A DNA stretch of 47,098 nucleotides from Deltaproteobacteria bacterium (GTDB lineage: Bacteria; Desulfobacterota; Desulfobulbia; Desulfobulbales; Desulfobulbaceae), in assembly GCA_024280455.1 (NCBI GenBank), contig JAJRQC010000014.1:1-47098 (forward strand), in the 5' to 3' direction. This document shows positions 9,264 to 17,414 of this stretch, in pieces. The translations under genes were made by a program, and so were the position numbers. Under the pieces are notes generated by a model. That model saw nothing but the letters and a program-made list of their open reading frames with translations, was not told where the DNA came from and ran no database searches. Numbering within the stretch: position 1 is the first letter of the stretch; each line of letters starts with the position of its first letter.

Positions 9264-9521
9264 ATGAAGAAATTGATTCTCGCCACAATCGCCTGCGCCT
9301 TTATTGCCGGTCCGGCCCTTGCCAATGACTTTGCAGCCGAACAGGCAAAGACCCTGGGCGATATCATCGTCAAGATGGATCAGGCAAAAGAAAATCCGGC
9401 CGTACTGGATATCCTGACCAGTAAAAGAAACTGTGTGGAAGCAGCCACAAATATTGAGGGACTTCAGGAATGCATTGCCAAATTTCCTTCTCAGCCGATG
9501 GATACAACAGCAAAGAATTAA
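9264..9521 (+). CDS. small secreted protein of unknown function
   Basis: 85 residues. ATG 9264 is preceded by AGGAG at 9251-9255. The first 20 residues form a signal peptide: MKKLILATIACAFIAG, then PALA, with likely cleavage before NDF. The mature part is about 65 residues, mostly predicted helical, with two cysteines (in KRNCVEAAT and LQECIAKF) that could form a disulfide pinning two helices. I do not recognise the family. A strong terminator-like hairpin follows. Confidence 0.7.
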   Translation: MKKLILATIACAFIAGPALANDFAAEQAKTLGDIIVKMDQAKENPAVLDILTSKRNCVEAATNIEGLQECIAKFPSQPMDTTAKN

Positions 9522-9569
9522 AGCGGATGCCTTGACCGGGGAAAAATATCATTCCCGGCCAGGGTTGCT

Positions 9570-9605
9570 CAACAGGCGACTCGATCTCCCCAGAGTCGCC
9601 TGTTG
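9570..9605. terminator. bidirectional terminator hairpin
   Basis: CAACAGGCGACTC (9570-9582) pairs perfectly with GAGTCGCCTGTTG (9593-9605) around a 10-nt loop. T-rich sequence follows on the plus strand (TTTCCTTTTTA). It lies between the convergent small secreted protein gene and yjbQ. Confidence 0.75.
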
Positions 9606-9635
9606 TGTATTTCCTTTTTACTCACGTATTTCTTT

Positions 9636-10052
9636 TTACTCACCAATGATTTTGACCAACACCCTCTTTTTTCTGCGACCGTCGAACTCGCCATAAAAGA
9701 TCTGCTCCCAGGTTCCGAAATGGAGTTTCCCTTCGGTGACCGCAACCACCACCTCACGGCCCATGACCTGTCGTTTCATGTGGGCATCGGCATTGTCCTC
9801 ATAGCCATTATGCCGATACTGCTCAACCGGCGCATGAGGCGCAAGCTTCTCCAGCCAGACCTCATAATCATGATGCAGACCGGATTCATCATCATTGATA
9901 AAAACCGAGGCCGTGATATGCATGGCATTGACCAGACACAACCCTTCCTCAATACCGGATGCGGCCAGACATGAATCCACCTCAGGGGTGATATTGATAA
10001 AGGCCCGACGGGTGGGCACTTCAAACCAGAGTTCCTTAAAATAACTTTTCAT
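9636..10052 (-). CDS. yjbQ: YjbQ family protein (UPF0047, secondary thiamine-phosphate synthase)
   Basis: 138 residues from the second of two adjacent ATGs (10052), which has GGAG five bases upstream. Family signatures are [19 protein letters not shown] in the middle, [20 protein letters not shown] with its conserved His/Asn/Asp residues, and [18 protein letters not shown] near the end. This matches the YjbQ beta-sandwich trimer fold. Weak thiamine-phosphate synthase activity has been reported for E. coli YjbQ; its physiological role is unsettled. It is monocistronic by position, with a hairpin terminator after it and a MITE-like element before it. Confidence 0.9.
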   Translation of the reverse strand: MKSYFKELWFEVPTRRAFINITPEVDSCLAASGIEEGLCLVNAMHITASVFINDDESGLHHDYEVWLEKLAPHAPVEQYRHNGYEDNADAHMKRQVMGREVVVAVTEGKLHFGTWEQIFYGEFDGRRKKRVLVKIIGE

Positions 10053-10100
10053 CATTTCTCCTACTCTGCTCACAAAAACTTAACCGTTCGATATATTCTT

Positions 10101-10347
10101 TCTGATTACCACTGAAGCTCAGCTATACTTTGTTATTATACTTGCTGTTGACTTTCTGTCATTCCTGCCATTCTTCCCCTTCGGTCACTCTCGCGGTCTG
10201 TTGGGTGGGAGAGCGCTTATTTCGATCCCGTGCGTTGCCGGCTCACTGGATCCCCGACAACAGCACTCGGGGATGACGCTATCGAGGGCATGACGTTGGA
10301 GTATTTCCAAAATCTATCCACCAAGCCGAGCTTCAGTGGTAATCAGA
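10101..10347. mobile_element. MITE-like element with 20-bp perfect terminal inverted repeats
   Basis: TCTGATTACCACTGAAGCTC (10101-10120) and its exact reverse complement (10328-10347) bound a 247-bp segment with no reading frame. The interior holds what looks like an older dispersed repeat (TGTCATTCC ... GGATCCCCGACA ... CTCGGGGATGAC). No clear target duplication is visible. The right terminal repeat includes the recQ stop codon (TGA, 10343-10345 on the minus strand). Confidence 0.75.
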
Positions 10348-12397
10348 TATTTTTTTCAGCCCAGGCCATAATTTCGGCAAAACCTGTCTTCTCAGTCCGG
10401 CCATAAAGCGGATGACGCAGCAGCTTTGCCCGAATCAGGCGCGGGGACGAAAGGCCGCAGAGAAACCGGGCCTGCTGCCTGGATGTTGCCAGGGCCTTGG
10501 GATGATCCATGCAGAGTTGCCGCAGATCGACAACAAGCGCATCATCCATCATATCCGGGCCGGATGCCCGGCGGCAGACAACTTCATTTTTCCCATTGAG
10601 GCAAAACGAACAATGACCGCAATCACTTTCCAGATCTTCGCCGAAATAGTTGAGGAGAAATCTGGTCTTGCAGCCTTCATGGTTGACCAGATCCAGGACC
10701 AGCTGCAGACGACTTAAATCGCTTTGCTCGCGGTGGCCGAAACGGGCAACAAGTTTTTCTTTTAATTTTTCCTTATTTTCTTTTACTATTTCCGGATCAA
10801 ACGTATCAAGTGCAACTCTGCGGAACCCGAGACGGGCACCGGTCACTTCAAGCACCAGGTCGCCGGATTGCTCCATATAGTCCAGAGCAGTGATAATTCG
10901 TTTTCTCGGGCTGCCGGTTTTTTCAACCGCTTCATCCAGATCAATGGTAAACCAAACCTTTTTCTTGACCGCGCAAGAGAACAGGCTGCGTAAAAATGCC
11001 TGGCGATCGGCGTCAAACCGGGCCAGCATCTCGGCGGAAGGTTTCAAGGGCTTAAACTTATAGGCCGCATAAAACGGGCCGGTTGATTTGATCACCCCTT
11101 CAAGCTCAAGATAGGTGAGCAGAGTTTTGACAACCAGGGGCCGCATATCAAAGCGATTTCCCAGTTCATAGACTGCGCAATCAAAATACTCATCCCGCTC
11201 CATGATAAAATCGACAAAAGCACGTACACCAAAATTTTCCGGGGTATCGCCGTAGACAAAATTCTCAAGGATAAGCAGGTCGGCAGCACTGCCCAGCACC
11301 AGACAGGTCGACGGGTTGCCGTCCCGCCCTGCCCGCCCGATTTCCTGGGCATAGTTTTCCAGGCTCTTGGGCAGGTTATAATGATACACATAACGAATAT
11401 TGCTCTTATCAATGCCCATGCCGAAGGCAATAGTGGCAACGACAATTGCCGTGTCTGAGGCCATAAACCAGTCCTGCACCTCCCGGCGCAGTTCATTTTT
11501 CAGGCCCGCATGATAGGCCCGGGCCTGATGACCGGCCTGGGCCAGCAGGTCGGCCACCTGTTGGGCGGTCTTCTGCAGGGTCACGTAAACGATGGTCGGA
11601 CCGGGCTGGTTAGCATCGATATGCTGCAAAAGGGCCTGATCCGGATCCTTGGCCGGAGCAAAGAGCAGGCGCAGGTTTGGCCGGTAAAAACCGGTCTGCA
11701 CCGCGTCCTGTTCGGCAATGGAAAAACTCTGCCTGATATCGGCTGCGACCTTAGGGGTCGCGGTGGCGGTCAGCGCCAGGACTGCAGGGACGTCAAAGGT
11801 TGCGGTAAGCTCCGCCAGTTTGAGATAATCCGGACGGAAATTATGGCCCCACTCGGAAATACAGTGGGCCTCGTCAATCACCATCACCGAGAGCTGCAGC
11901 CGTGAAACCAGACCGACAAAACGTTCGTTGGCAAACCGTTCCGGGGCCACATAAAGCAGTTTTAATGTATTTTGATGCAGCTGCTCGTAGATTGCATTGA
12001 TCTCGTCAAGGCTCAGAGACGAATCCAGACGGGCAGCAGAAACGCCCTTGGAAACAAGGAAATCCACCTGATCTTTCATCAATGCCATCAGGGGTGAAAC
12101 CACCAGGGTCAGGCCGGGAAGATGCAGGGCCGGGAGCTGATAACAGAGACTCTTGCCCTGGCCGGTGGGAAAGATTGCCAGGGCCGAACGCCCATCAAGA
12201 ACCGCCGAGATGACTTTCTCCTGGCCGGGCAGGAAGGTTTCAAAGCCAAAGACCTGTTTGAGGGTCTGCAGGGGATCCGAGAAAACGGGGACAGACCCCG
12301 ATTTCTCTTTCTTTGCTCCAGTATTTGCTGAAGTTTTGCCTGGAAAATCGGGGTCTGGCCCCATTTTTCCTACCATTTTTTCTGTTTTTTCAGTCAT
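10343..12397 (-). CDS. recQ: ATP-dependent DNA helicase RecQ
   Basis: 684 residues. Superfamily 2 motifs are present: Walker A FPTGQGKSLCYQLP, DEAHCISEWGHNFRPDY (DEAH box plus the RecQ aromatic-rich loop), LALTATATPKV, and motifs V/VI ATIAFGMGIDKSNIR and QEIGRAGRDG. The RecQ zinc-binding cysteines follow (CKTRFLLNYFGE, then CGHCSFC). No typical HRDC domain is seen at the end. The ATG at 12397 overlaps the cbiA stop as TGATG, indicating coupled translation. Residues of about 10-40 derive from an inserted palindromic repeat (12281-12370), and the C-terminus runs into a MITE-like inverted repeat. The conserved core starts only after the insertion, near DPLQTLKQVFGFE, so the enzyme is probably active. 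It unwinds DNA at recombination and stalled forks. Confidence 0.93.
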   Translation of the reverse strand: MTEKTEKMVGKMGPDPDFPGKTSANTGAKKEKSGSVPVFSDPLQTLKQVFGFETFLPGQEKVISAVLDGRSALAIFPTGQGKSLCYQLPALHLPGLTLVVSPLMALMKDQVDFLVSKGVSAARLDSSLSLDEINAIYEQLHQNTLKLLYVAPERFANERFVGLVSRLQLSVMVIDEAHCISEWGHNFRPDYLKLAELTATFDVPAVLALTATATPKVAADIRQSFSIAEQDAVQTGFYRPNLRLLFAPAKDPDQALLQHIDANQPGPTIVYVTLQKTAQQVADLLAQAGHQARAYHAGLKNELRREVQDWFMASDTAIVVATIAFGMGIDKSNIRYVYHYNLPKSLENYAQEIGRAGRDGNPSTCLVLGSAADLLILENFVYGDTPENFGVRAFVDFIMERDEYFDCAVYELGNRFDMRPLVVKTLLTYLELEGVIKSTGPFYAAYKFKPLKPSAEMLARFDADRQAFLRSLFSCAVKKKVWFTIDLDEAVEKTGSPRKRIITALDYMEQSGDLVLEVTGARLGFRRVALDTFDPEIVKENKEKLKEKLVARFGHREQSDLSRLQLVLDLVNHEGCKTRFLLNYFGEDLESDCGHCSFCLNGKNEVVCRRASGPDMMDDALVVDLRQLCMDHPKALATSRQQARFLCGLSSPRLIRAKLLRHPLYGRTEKTGFAEIMAWAEKNI
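12281..12370. repeat. palindromic repeat, copy A, in the recQ N-terminal coding region
   Basis: The outer arms GGGGACAGACCCCGATTT and AAATCGGGGTCTGGCCCC pair almost fully around a central CTTTCTTTGCTCCAGTAT. The core (12287-12368) aligns without gaps to copy B (13061-13142), 774 bp away. It is translated as part of RecQ (KMGPDPDFPG ... KSGSVPVF). Confidence 0.85.
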
Positions 12398-13845
12398 CAG
12401 ATTTCAGAATGAACAGATCTTATTTTTTTACAGTGCCGGGCGGCTCTGAGAATACCGTCAGCCCATTCCGGTGTACCAGGAGCAAGGACATGGGTGTAGA
12501 GGGCCAGGACATTTTTTTTGATTAATCCGTCACGTCCGCTCTGAAATCCCGTGCCCCGTTCCATATTCAGGGCAAGTTCTTCAGGCTCCCCCTCCCAGGC
12601 GTCAACGGTCGAGTACCTGAACTCATGCCCTTTGATCCTGGTCCCGATTGGATAGAATGGATTTTCCCGCTCAACAGTAAAAATGGAATAGCCATGTCCC
12701 TGCGGTTTCCTGCTCATGCCGAAGGTCACCGGAAACACTCCGGCCAGAGGAAACTCCTGGCCATCCAGAAGAATGGATCGGCCCAGAAAAATAAGCCCCC
12801 CGCATTCTGCATAGATGGGCAGGCCTGCTTCCGCCGCCTTGCGTACCGATTCCCGGAAAGTCACATTGTCGGCAAGCTGGCGGGCACTGGTCTCCGGAAA
12901 ACCGCCGCCGATATACAAACCATCCAGATTGCCTGGAAGTTCTCTTGATTCCAGAGCATCAATCATCACCAGATCAGCTCCCCCTTGCTGCAGGGCCTCA
13001 AGGTTTTCCTCGTAATAAAACTGAAAGGCCATGTCGCGGAGAATACCTATTTGAAAAAATGGGGTCAGACACCGATTTTTCTTTCTTTGCTCCAGTATTC
13101 GATGAGATTTTTCCTCAAAAATCGGGGTCTGTCCCCATTTTTTTATTTTTTCCAGGTCAAAGTGTCGCTCTGCAATCTCAGCCAGCTCGGTGACTGCGGC
13201 CTCAGCGCAGCCCGACTCCTGGTGCGGAGTTACTCCAAGGTGACGCATGGGAAAGATGTCTTTTTTCATCCGCGGGATAATCCCGACCACCGAAATCCCG
13301 GTATATTTTTCCACCGCCTGCCGGATAATGGATTCATGGCGCGGATTGGCGATCTGGTTGAGAATAACCCCGGCCAGGCGCAGGCGCGGTTCAAGTCCCC
13401 GGCAGCCAAGAACCATGGCCGCCACGGTGCGGGTGGCTTTGGAACAGTTCACCACCAGGACAACCGGCAGATCAAGCTGCAGGGCAAGCTCAGCGGTAGA
13501 AAAGCCACCATCGACGTTGACCCCGTCGTAAAGTCCGCGGTTGCCCTCAATGATGGCAAAATCGGCACCGGCCCCGTGAACATGAAACGATTCTGCAATG
13601 GCCTCCGATGGCATCAGATACGGATCAAGATTATAGCAGGGCCTGCCGGCAGCAAGGGTCATCCAGCCGGCATCGATATAATCAGGCCCTTTTTTAAAGG
13701 GCACCACCATCTTTCCCTGTCTCCTCAGAGCAGCGATCAGGCCGACGGTGGCAACCGACTTGCCGGATCCGCCGCTGAGCCCGGCAATTATGAGACTGGA
13801 GAAACTCGGCCCGGGAGATTTTTGTTCATTATTTTGCGGATTCAC
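12397..13845 (-). CDS. cbiA: cobyrinate a,c-diamide synthase (CbiA/CobB family)
   Basis: 482 residues from a GTG at 13845 with AAGG eight bases upstream. The ATP-binding P-loop is GLSGGSGKS, followed by VPFKKGPDYIDAGW (KGPDYID is a CbiA signature). The C-terminal glutamine amidotransferase domain has the nucleophile Cys348 in YAECGGLIFLG. It amidates side chains a and c of cobyrinic acid in corrinoid synthesis; the CbiA (anaerobic) assignment is inferred from the likely lifestyle. Between ERHFDLEKIK and ILRDMAFQFYYEENL, which are normally close together, lies about 30 residues encoded by a palindromic repeat (13057-13145). Both catalytic domains look intact. No other cobalamin gene is in the window. 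It overlaps recQ by one base. Confidence 0.9.
   Translation of the reverse strand: MNPQNNEQKSPGPSFSSLIIAGLSGGSGKSVATVGLIAALRRQGKMVVPFKKGPDYIDAGWMTLAAGRPCYNLDPYLMPSEAIAESFHVHGAGADFAIIEGNRGLYDGVNVDGGFSTAELALQLDLPVVLVVNCSKATRTVAAMVLGCRGLEPRLRLAGVILNQIANPRHESIIRQAVEKYTGISVVGIIPRMKKDIFPMRHLGVTPHQESGCAEAAVTELAEIAERHFDLEKIKKWGQTPIFEEKSHRILEQRKKNRCLTPFFQIGILRDMAFQFYYEENLEALQQGGADLVMIDALESRELPGNLDGLYIGGGFPETSARQLADNVTFRESVRKAAEAGLPIYAECGGLIFLGRSILLDGQEFPLAGVFPVTFGMSRKPQGHGYSIFTVERENPFYPIGTRIKGHEFRYSTVDAWEGEPEELALNMERGTGFQSGRDGLIKKNVLALYTHVLAPGTPEWADGILRAARHCKKIRSVHSEI
13057..13145. repeat. palindromic repeat, copy B, inside the cbiA coding region
   Basis: Same element as 12281-12370, in the same orientation. 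The arms are GGGGTCAGACACCGATTT and AAATCGGGGTCTGTCCCC with the shared centre CTTTCTTTGCTCCAGTAT. It is translated in CbiA as KWGQTPIFEE ... NRCLTPFFQ, one frame away from the reading in RecQ. Confidence 0.85.
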
Positions 13846-13878
13846 AGAGATTGCCTTTGTTTTAAGTTCAGGGTGCCT

Positions 13879-14565
13879 TCAATCGTTCAACGGCCTGTCA
13901 TGGGGTCTTCGCCCTACCCGTTGCCAGGCAGTTTCATAGACCCGGTTCAGCCTGTGCTCAAGCTCCAGTCGGTATATTTCCACCTCATCCCCCCTGATAC
14001 CTTTGGGCACCGACAACGGTTCACCATATTGAAAAAAAATTGTACAAAACGGCAGCGGAAACACGGTCAGATCCCAGGAACGAAAGGCCTTGTACCGGCT
14101 GGCCGCCCAGGCCATGGGCAGGATGGGACGACCGGACATTGAGGCCAGCAGGATCGATCCGGCCTGTGCCTTTCGTGCAGGGCCCTGGGAACCATCGGCG
14201 ACAATACCTGCATTTTTTCCGGCCCGTACCTCCCGCAACAGATGCTTCAGGCCTGCGACCCCGCGCTGATTTGAAGAACCACGCACCGGGATATGACCAA
14301 GCAGCCGGGCCAGACGGGCAATATATTCGCCGTCTTTAGAGGCACTGACCATGACTGCGGCCGGGAAAGAACGCAGATGGTAAAATATATATAAAATAGA
14401 ATAATGCCAGAAGGTAGCAATGCCGCCGCCCTGCCGAACAACCATATCCAGATGCTCTTTGCCGCCGACCTTGAGACGGCAACTTATAAACAGGATCCGG
14501 GACAGTCCCAGATACAAGCGAGGAATAATCGCCAGCGATGCCTTATAGACAAAAGAATCAGCCAA
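13879..14565 (-). CDS. DUF374 / lysophospholipid acyltransferase-like protein
   Basis: 228 residues from a TTG at 14565 with TGGAG seven bases upstream. It overlaps the uvrB 3' end by 8 bp, so it depends on translation through uvrB. The acyltransferase-like core has [10 protein letters not shown] (the His position of the HxxxxD-type block, DUF374 version), [26 protein letters not shown], and [17 protein letters not shown], the most conserved DUF374 block. [19 protein letters not shown] follows. Family members are suggested to acylate lipid A or a phospholipid at the inner membrane; the substrate is unknown. If the nonsense codon in uvrB lowers ribosome traffic, expression of this gene could suffer. 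Confidence 0.82.
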   Translation of the reverse strand: MADSFVYKASLAIIPRLYLGLSRILFISCRLKVGGKEHLDMVVRQGGGIATFWHYSILYIFYHLRSFPAAVMVSASKDGEYIARLARLLGHIPVRGSSNQRGVAGLKHLLREVRAGKNAGIVADGSQGPARKAQAGSILLASMSGRPILPMAWAASRYKAFRSWDLTVFPLPFCTIFFQYGEPLSVPKGIRGDEVEIYRLELEHRLNRVYETAWQRVGRRPHDRPLND

Positions 14566-16591
14566 CTTCCAACTCCAGCATCTTCAACTCGTTCATCCGG
14601 TCGCGATAGGCGGCCGCCTCCTCAAAGGCCAGCTTTTCCGCCGCCTCCTGCATCTTTTTCTCCAGCTGACGGATCTCGACCCGTAGCTCATCCACGGAAT
14701 GATAGACAATCTCCGCCTCAGCCGCCTGCAGCACACCATCATCGGCAACGGCCTCGCCATAGACCGTTCCCGCCCAGCCCGAGGCCTTCAGATGCTGGGC
14801 CATGGAGTCCTTAACCTCCGACTTGATAGTCTGCGGAATCATGCCGTGATCCCGGTTAAACCGGTCCTGAGTTATCCGCCTTCTTTTGGTTTCATCAATG
14901 GTATACTTCATGGATTTTGTGATCGAATCGGCATACAGGATAACCCTGCCCTGGGCATTTCTTGCCGCCCGGCCGCAGGTCTGAACCAGGGACCGCTCAG
15001 AGCGCAGAAACCCCTCTTTATCCGCATCAAGAATAGCAACCAGGGCAACTTCCGGGATATCCAGCCCTTCCCGCAACAGGTTAATGCCGATGAGCACATT
15101 GTACTCACCCTTGCGCAGGTCACGAATCAACTCGACCCGTTCCAGGGTCTTGATATCCGAATGCAGATAGCGAACCCGGACCCCGACGTTTTCATAATAT
15201 TCGGTCAAATCTTCGGACATGCGCTTGGTCAGGGTGGTCACCAGAACCGCCTCATCCCGCTCACTGCAGCGACGGATTTACTCGAGCAGATCATCTACCT
15301 GAGTAACGGCAGGCCGGACCTCAATCTCGGGATCCAACAGGCCGGTGGGCCGAATCAACTGTTCCACCACCCTGCCCTGCGTCTTTTCCAACTCATATTT
15401 TCCCGGAGTCGCAGAGACATAGACCACCTGCCGAATCCGCTGCTCAAACTCGTCAAAGCGCAGGGGCCGGTTATCCAGGGCCGAGGGTAGCCGGAAGCCA
15501 TATTCGACCAGGGTTTTTTTCCGGGAGCGATCACCGTTATACATGCCGCCCACCTGGGAGACCCCGATATGGGATTCATCCATGAATAAAAGATAATCCT
15601 CGGGGAAATAATCCAGCAGGTTGGGGGGGGCAACGCCGGGCTCCTTACCGGTCAAATGGCGACTATAATTTTCAATCCCGTTGCAGTAGCCCAGCTCGGA
15701 GATCATCTCCAGATCAAACATGGTCCGCTGCTCAAGGCGCTGGGCCTCGACCAGCCGATTGTCGGTCTTTAACTCCTCCAGGCGCTGCTGAAGTTCTTCC
15801 TTGATGGTCTCCTGGGCCCGCTGCAGATTATCCTGACTGGTGACAAAGTGACTGCCGGGAAAAACCGTATACTCTTCCAGATCGCTGATCACCACCCCGC
15901 GCAGGGGATCGACCACGGTAATGGCCTCAACCGTATCACCAAAGAATTCCACCCGCACCGCATGGTCCTCCTCATGAACCGGAAAGATCTCGATCACATC
16001 GCCGCGAACCCGAAACGTGCCGCGATGAAAAGAAAACTCGTTGCGCTCATAGAGCATGAAGGCCAGCCGCCGGAGGACATCCTCCATGGCATAGTCCTCG
16101 CCCACCTGCAGGAGAAGATGCATATTTTTATATTCATCCGGAGAGCCCAGGCCGTAAATACAGGAGACCGAGGCCACGATCAGGACATCGTTGCGGGTCA
16201 GCAGGGAACGGGTCGCGGAATGGCGCATCTTGTCGATGGCATCATTAATTGCCGAATCCTTTTCAATATAGGTGTCCGAGGCCGGAATATAGGCCTCGGG
16301 CTGGTAGTAATCATAATAGGAGACAAAATATTCCACCGCATTGTTGGGAAACAACTCGCGGAATTCAGCAAACAGCTGCGCGGCCAGAGTTTTATTGGGG
16401 GCCATGACCAGGGCCGGCCGCTGCGCCCGGGCAATGACCTGGGCCATGGTAAAGGTCTTGCCGCTGCCGGTAACGCCAAGTAGAACCTGATCGCGCCGCC
16501 CCTCCTCAAGGCCCCGCACAAGCTCGTCTATGGCCCGGGGCTGATCACCGGCAGGGGTAAAATTGCTGACAAGTTGAAAGGGCGTATCCAT
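14558..16591 (-). pseudogene. uvrB: excinuclease ABC subunit UvrB, interrupted by an in-frame TAA
   Basis: The frame from ATG 16591 to TGA 14558 would encode 677 residues, the normal UvrB length. Present are Walker A VTGSGKT, the beta-hairpin [48 protein letters not shown], then after the break [28 protein letters not shown]-like sequence, QTCGRAARN, and the C-terminal UVR motif. Codon 438 (15280-15278) reads TAA between VDDLLE and IRRCSERDE, where the family normally has Glu (one base from GAA). Frame and similarity continue perfectly on both sides and no indel is present. TAA is not a known Sec or Pyl codon. UvrB is the damage-verification helicase of nucleotide excision repair, so loss would be serious; a sequencing error or a very recent mutation is likely. 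Confidence 0.9.
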
Positions 16592-16627
16592 AGGCGGCAG
16601 GATACCAGGAATACCAATGAAACGCAA

Positions 16628-16888
16628 GAAAACGGAAGGGGGTTAGCGGGTGAATCTGCTGCTAAAATTCTCCTTTTACGGAAACAGTTTCGAGTGGTTA
16701 CAGATTTGCGAAAAAAGAAATAAGCCTTGACAATCCACTCGCAGGCGCATTAATCGTGAAGAGGCTGAATAGATTCGAAATTGTATTCAAACCAGCATGG
16801 CTTTGACAGCACAACAAACTGAAAATGAATAAGTTACGTTTAACACACTGCGTGATTCGATTTTCGTAAAATTATAAAGGTGATTACC
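16628..16888. other. intergenic region between uvrB and the DsrE-like gene
   Basis: About 260 bp between divergent genes. Two TTGACA sequences read toward the DsrE-like gene (16727-16732 and 16803-16808), each followed at 17 bp by only a poor -10 (TTAATC and TGAATA). I see no stable hairpin. Confidence 0.35.
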
Positions 16889-17251
16889 ATGATAGAAAAA
16901 GTCGTTCTTGTTTTATCCTGCGGCACGGACAACCCCCATCGTTCAACCCGGGGCCTGCACCTGGCAACGGTTGCCCATAAAACAGGGAAAGAAGTAAATG
17001 TCTTTCTCCTTGATGAAGCCGTCTACCTGGTCAAAAAAGGCATGATTAACCACCTGCAGGCGGCAACCGGTGATATTGCCGACGACCTGCTGACCTATCT
17101 GCAGGCGCACGAAGTACCGCTGCTTGCCTGTACTCCTTGTGCCAAGGCCCGCCAGATCAGCGAGGATGACCTGATTGAGGGAGCACGGATGGCAACCGCC
17201 ATGGAGTTGATTGACCTCTGCTGCGATGACGCATCGGTGATCAGCCTGTAA
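16889..17251 (+). CDS. DsrE/DsrF-like family protein
   Basis: 120 residues from ATG 16889. The GTG at 16880 is possible, but AAGGTGAT overlapping it serves better as the Shine-Dalgarno for the ATG. The sequence has the DsrE-like fold pattern: a hydrophobic first strand KVVLVLSCGTDNPH, a helix (RSTRGLHLATVAHKTG), strand VNVFLLDEAVYLVKKG, and LLACTPCAKARQI with two cysteines three apart near the expected active-site loop. DsrE-fold proteins handle sulfur as persulfide or are regulators. Here the gene is isolated, so a sulfur-relay role is only an inference. A hairpin terminator follows. Confidence 0.8.
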   Translation: MIEKVVLVLSCGTDNPHRSTRGLHLATVAHKTGKEVNVFLLDEAVYLVKKGMINHLQAATGDIADDLLTYLQAHEVPLLACTPCAKARQISEDDLIEGARMATAMELIDLCCDDASVISL

Positions 17252-17290
17252 TTCTTTTTCTACATTTTCCCCAGGGTCGGGGCCGGGATA

Positions 17291-17323
17291 AAGAAAAAGG
17301 GGCCGCAACAGCCCCATTTTCTT
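17291..17323 (+). terminator. hairpin after the DsrE-like gene
   Basis: GGGGC (17299-17303) pairs with GCCCC (17311-17315). The A-rich 5' flank AAGAAAA pairs with the 3' TTTTCTT, giving the A-tract/U-tract form of a bidirectional terminator. It also lies upstream of the convergent end of the CoA-transferase gene. Confidence 0.65.
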
Positions 17324-17414
17324 CTTTCATGAACTTTGAAGGACTCACTACATTCGCTATCTGTATTCATGACACTTTCCGACTTTTCGCGACCGCTCCG
17401 GTAAAATATATGGA

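Noticed and set aside
15278-15280. Recoding of the uvrB TAA as an unusual amino acid
   Set aside because: Sec uses UGA and Pyl uses UAG; no UAA recoding is known in such bacteria, and the site normally holds Glu.
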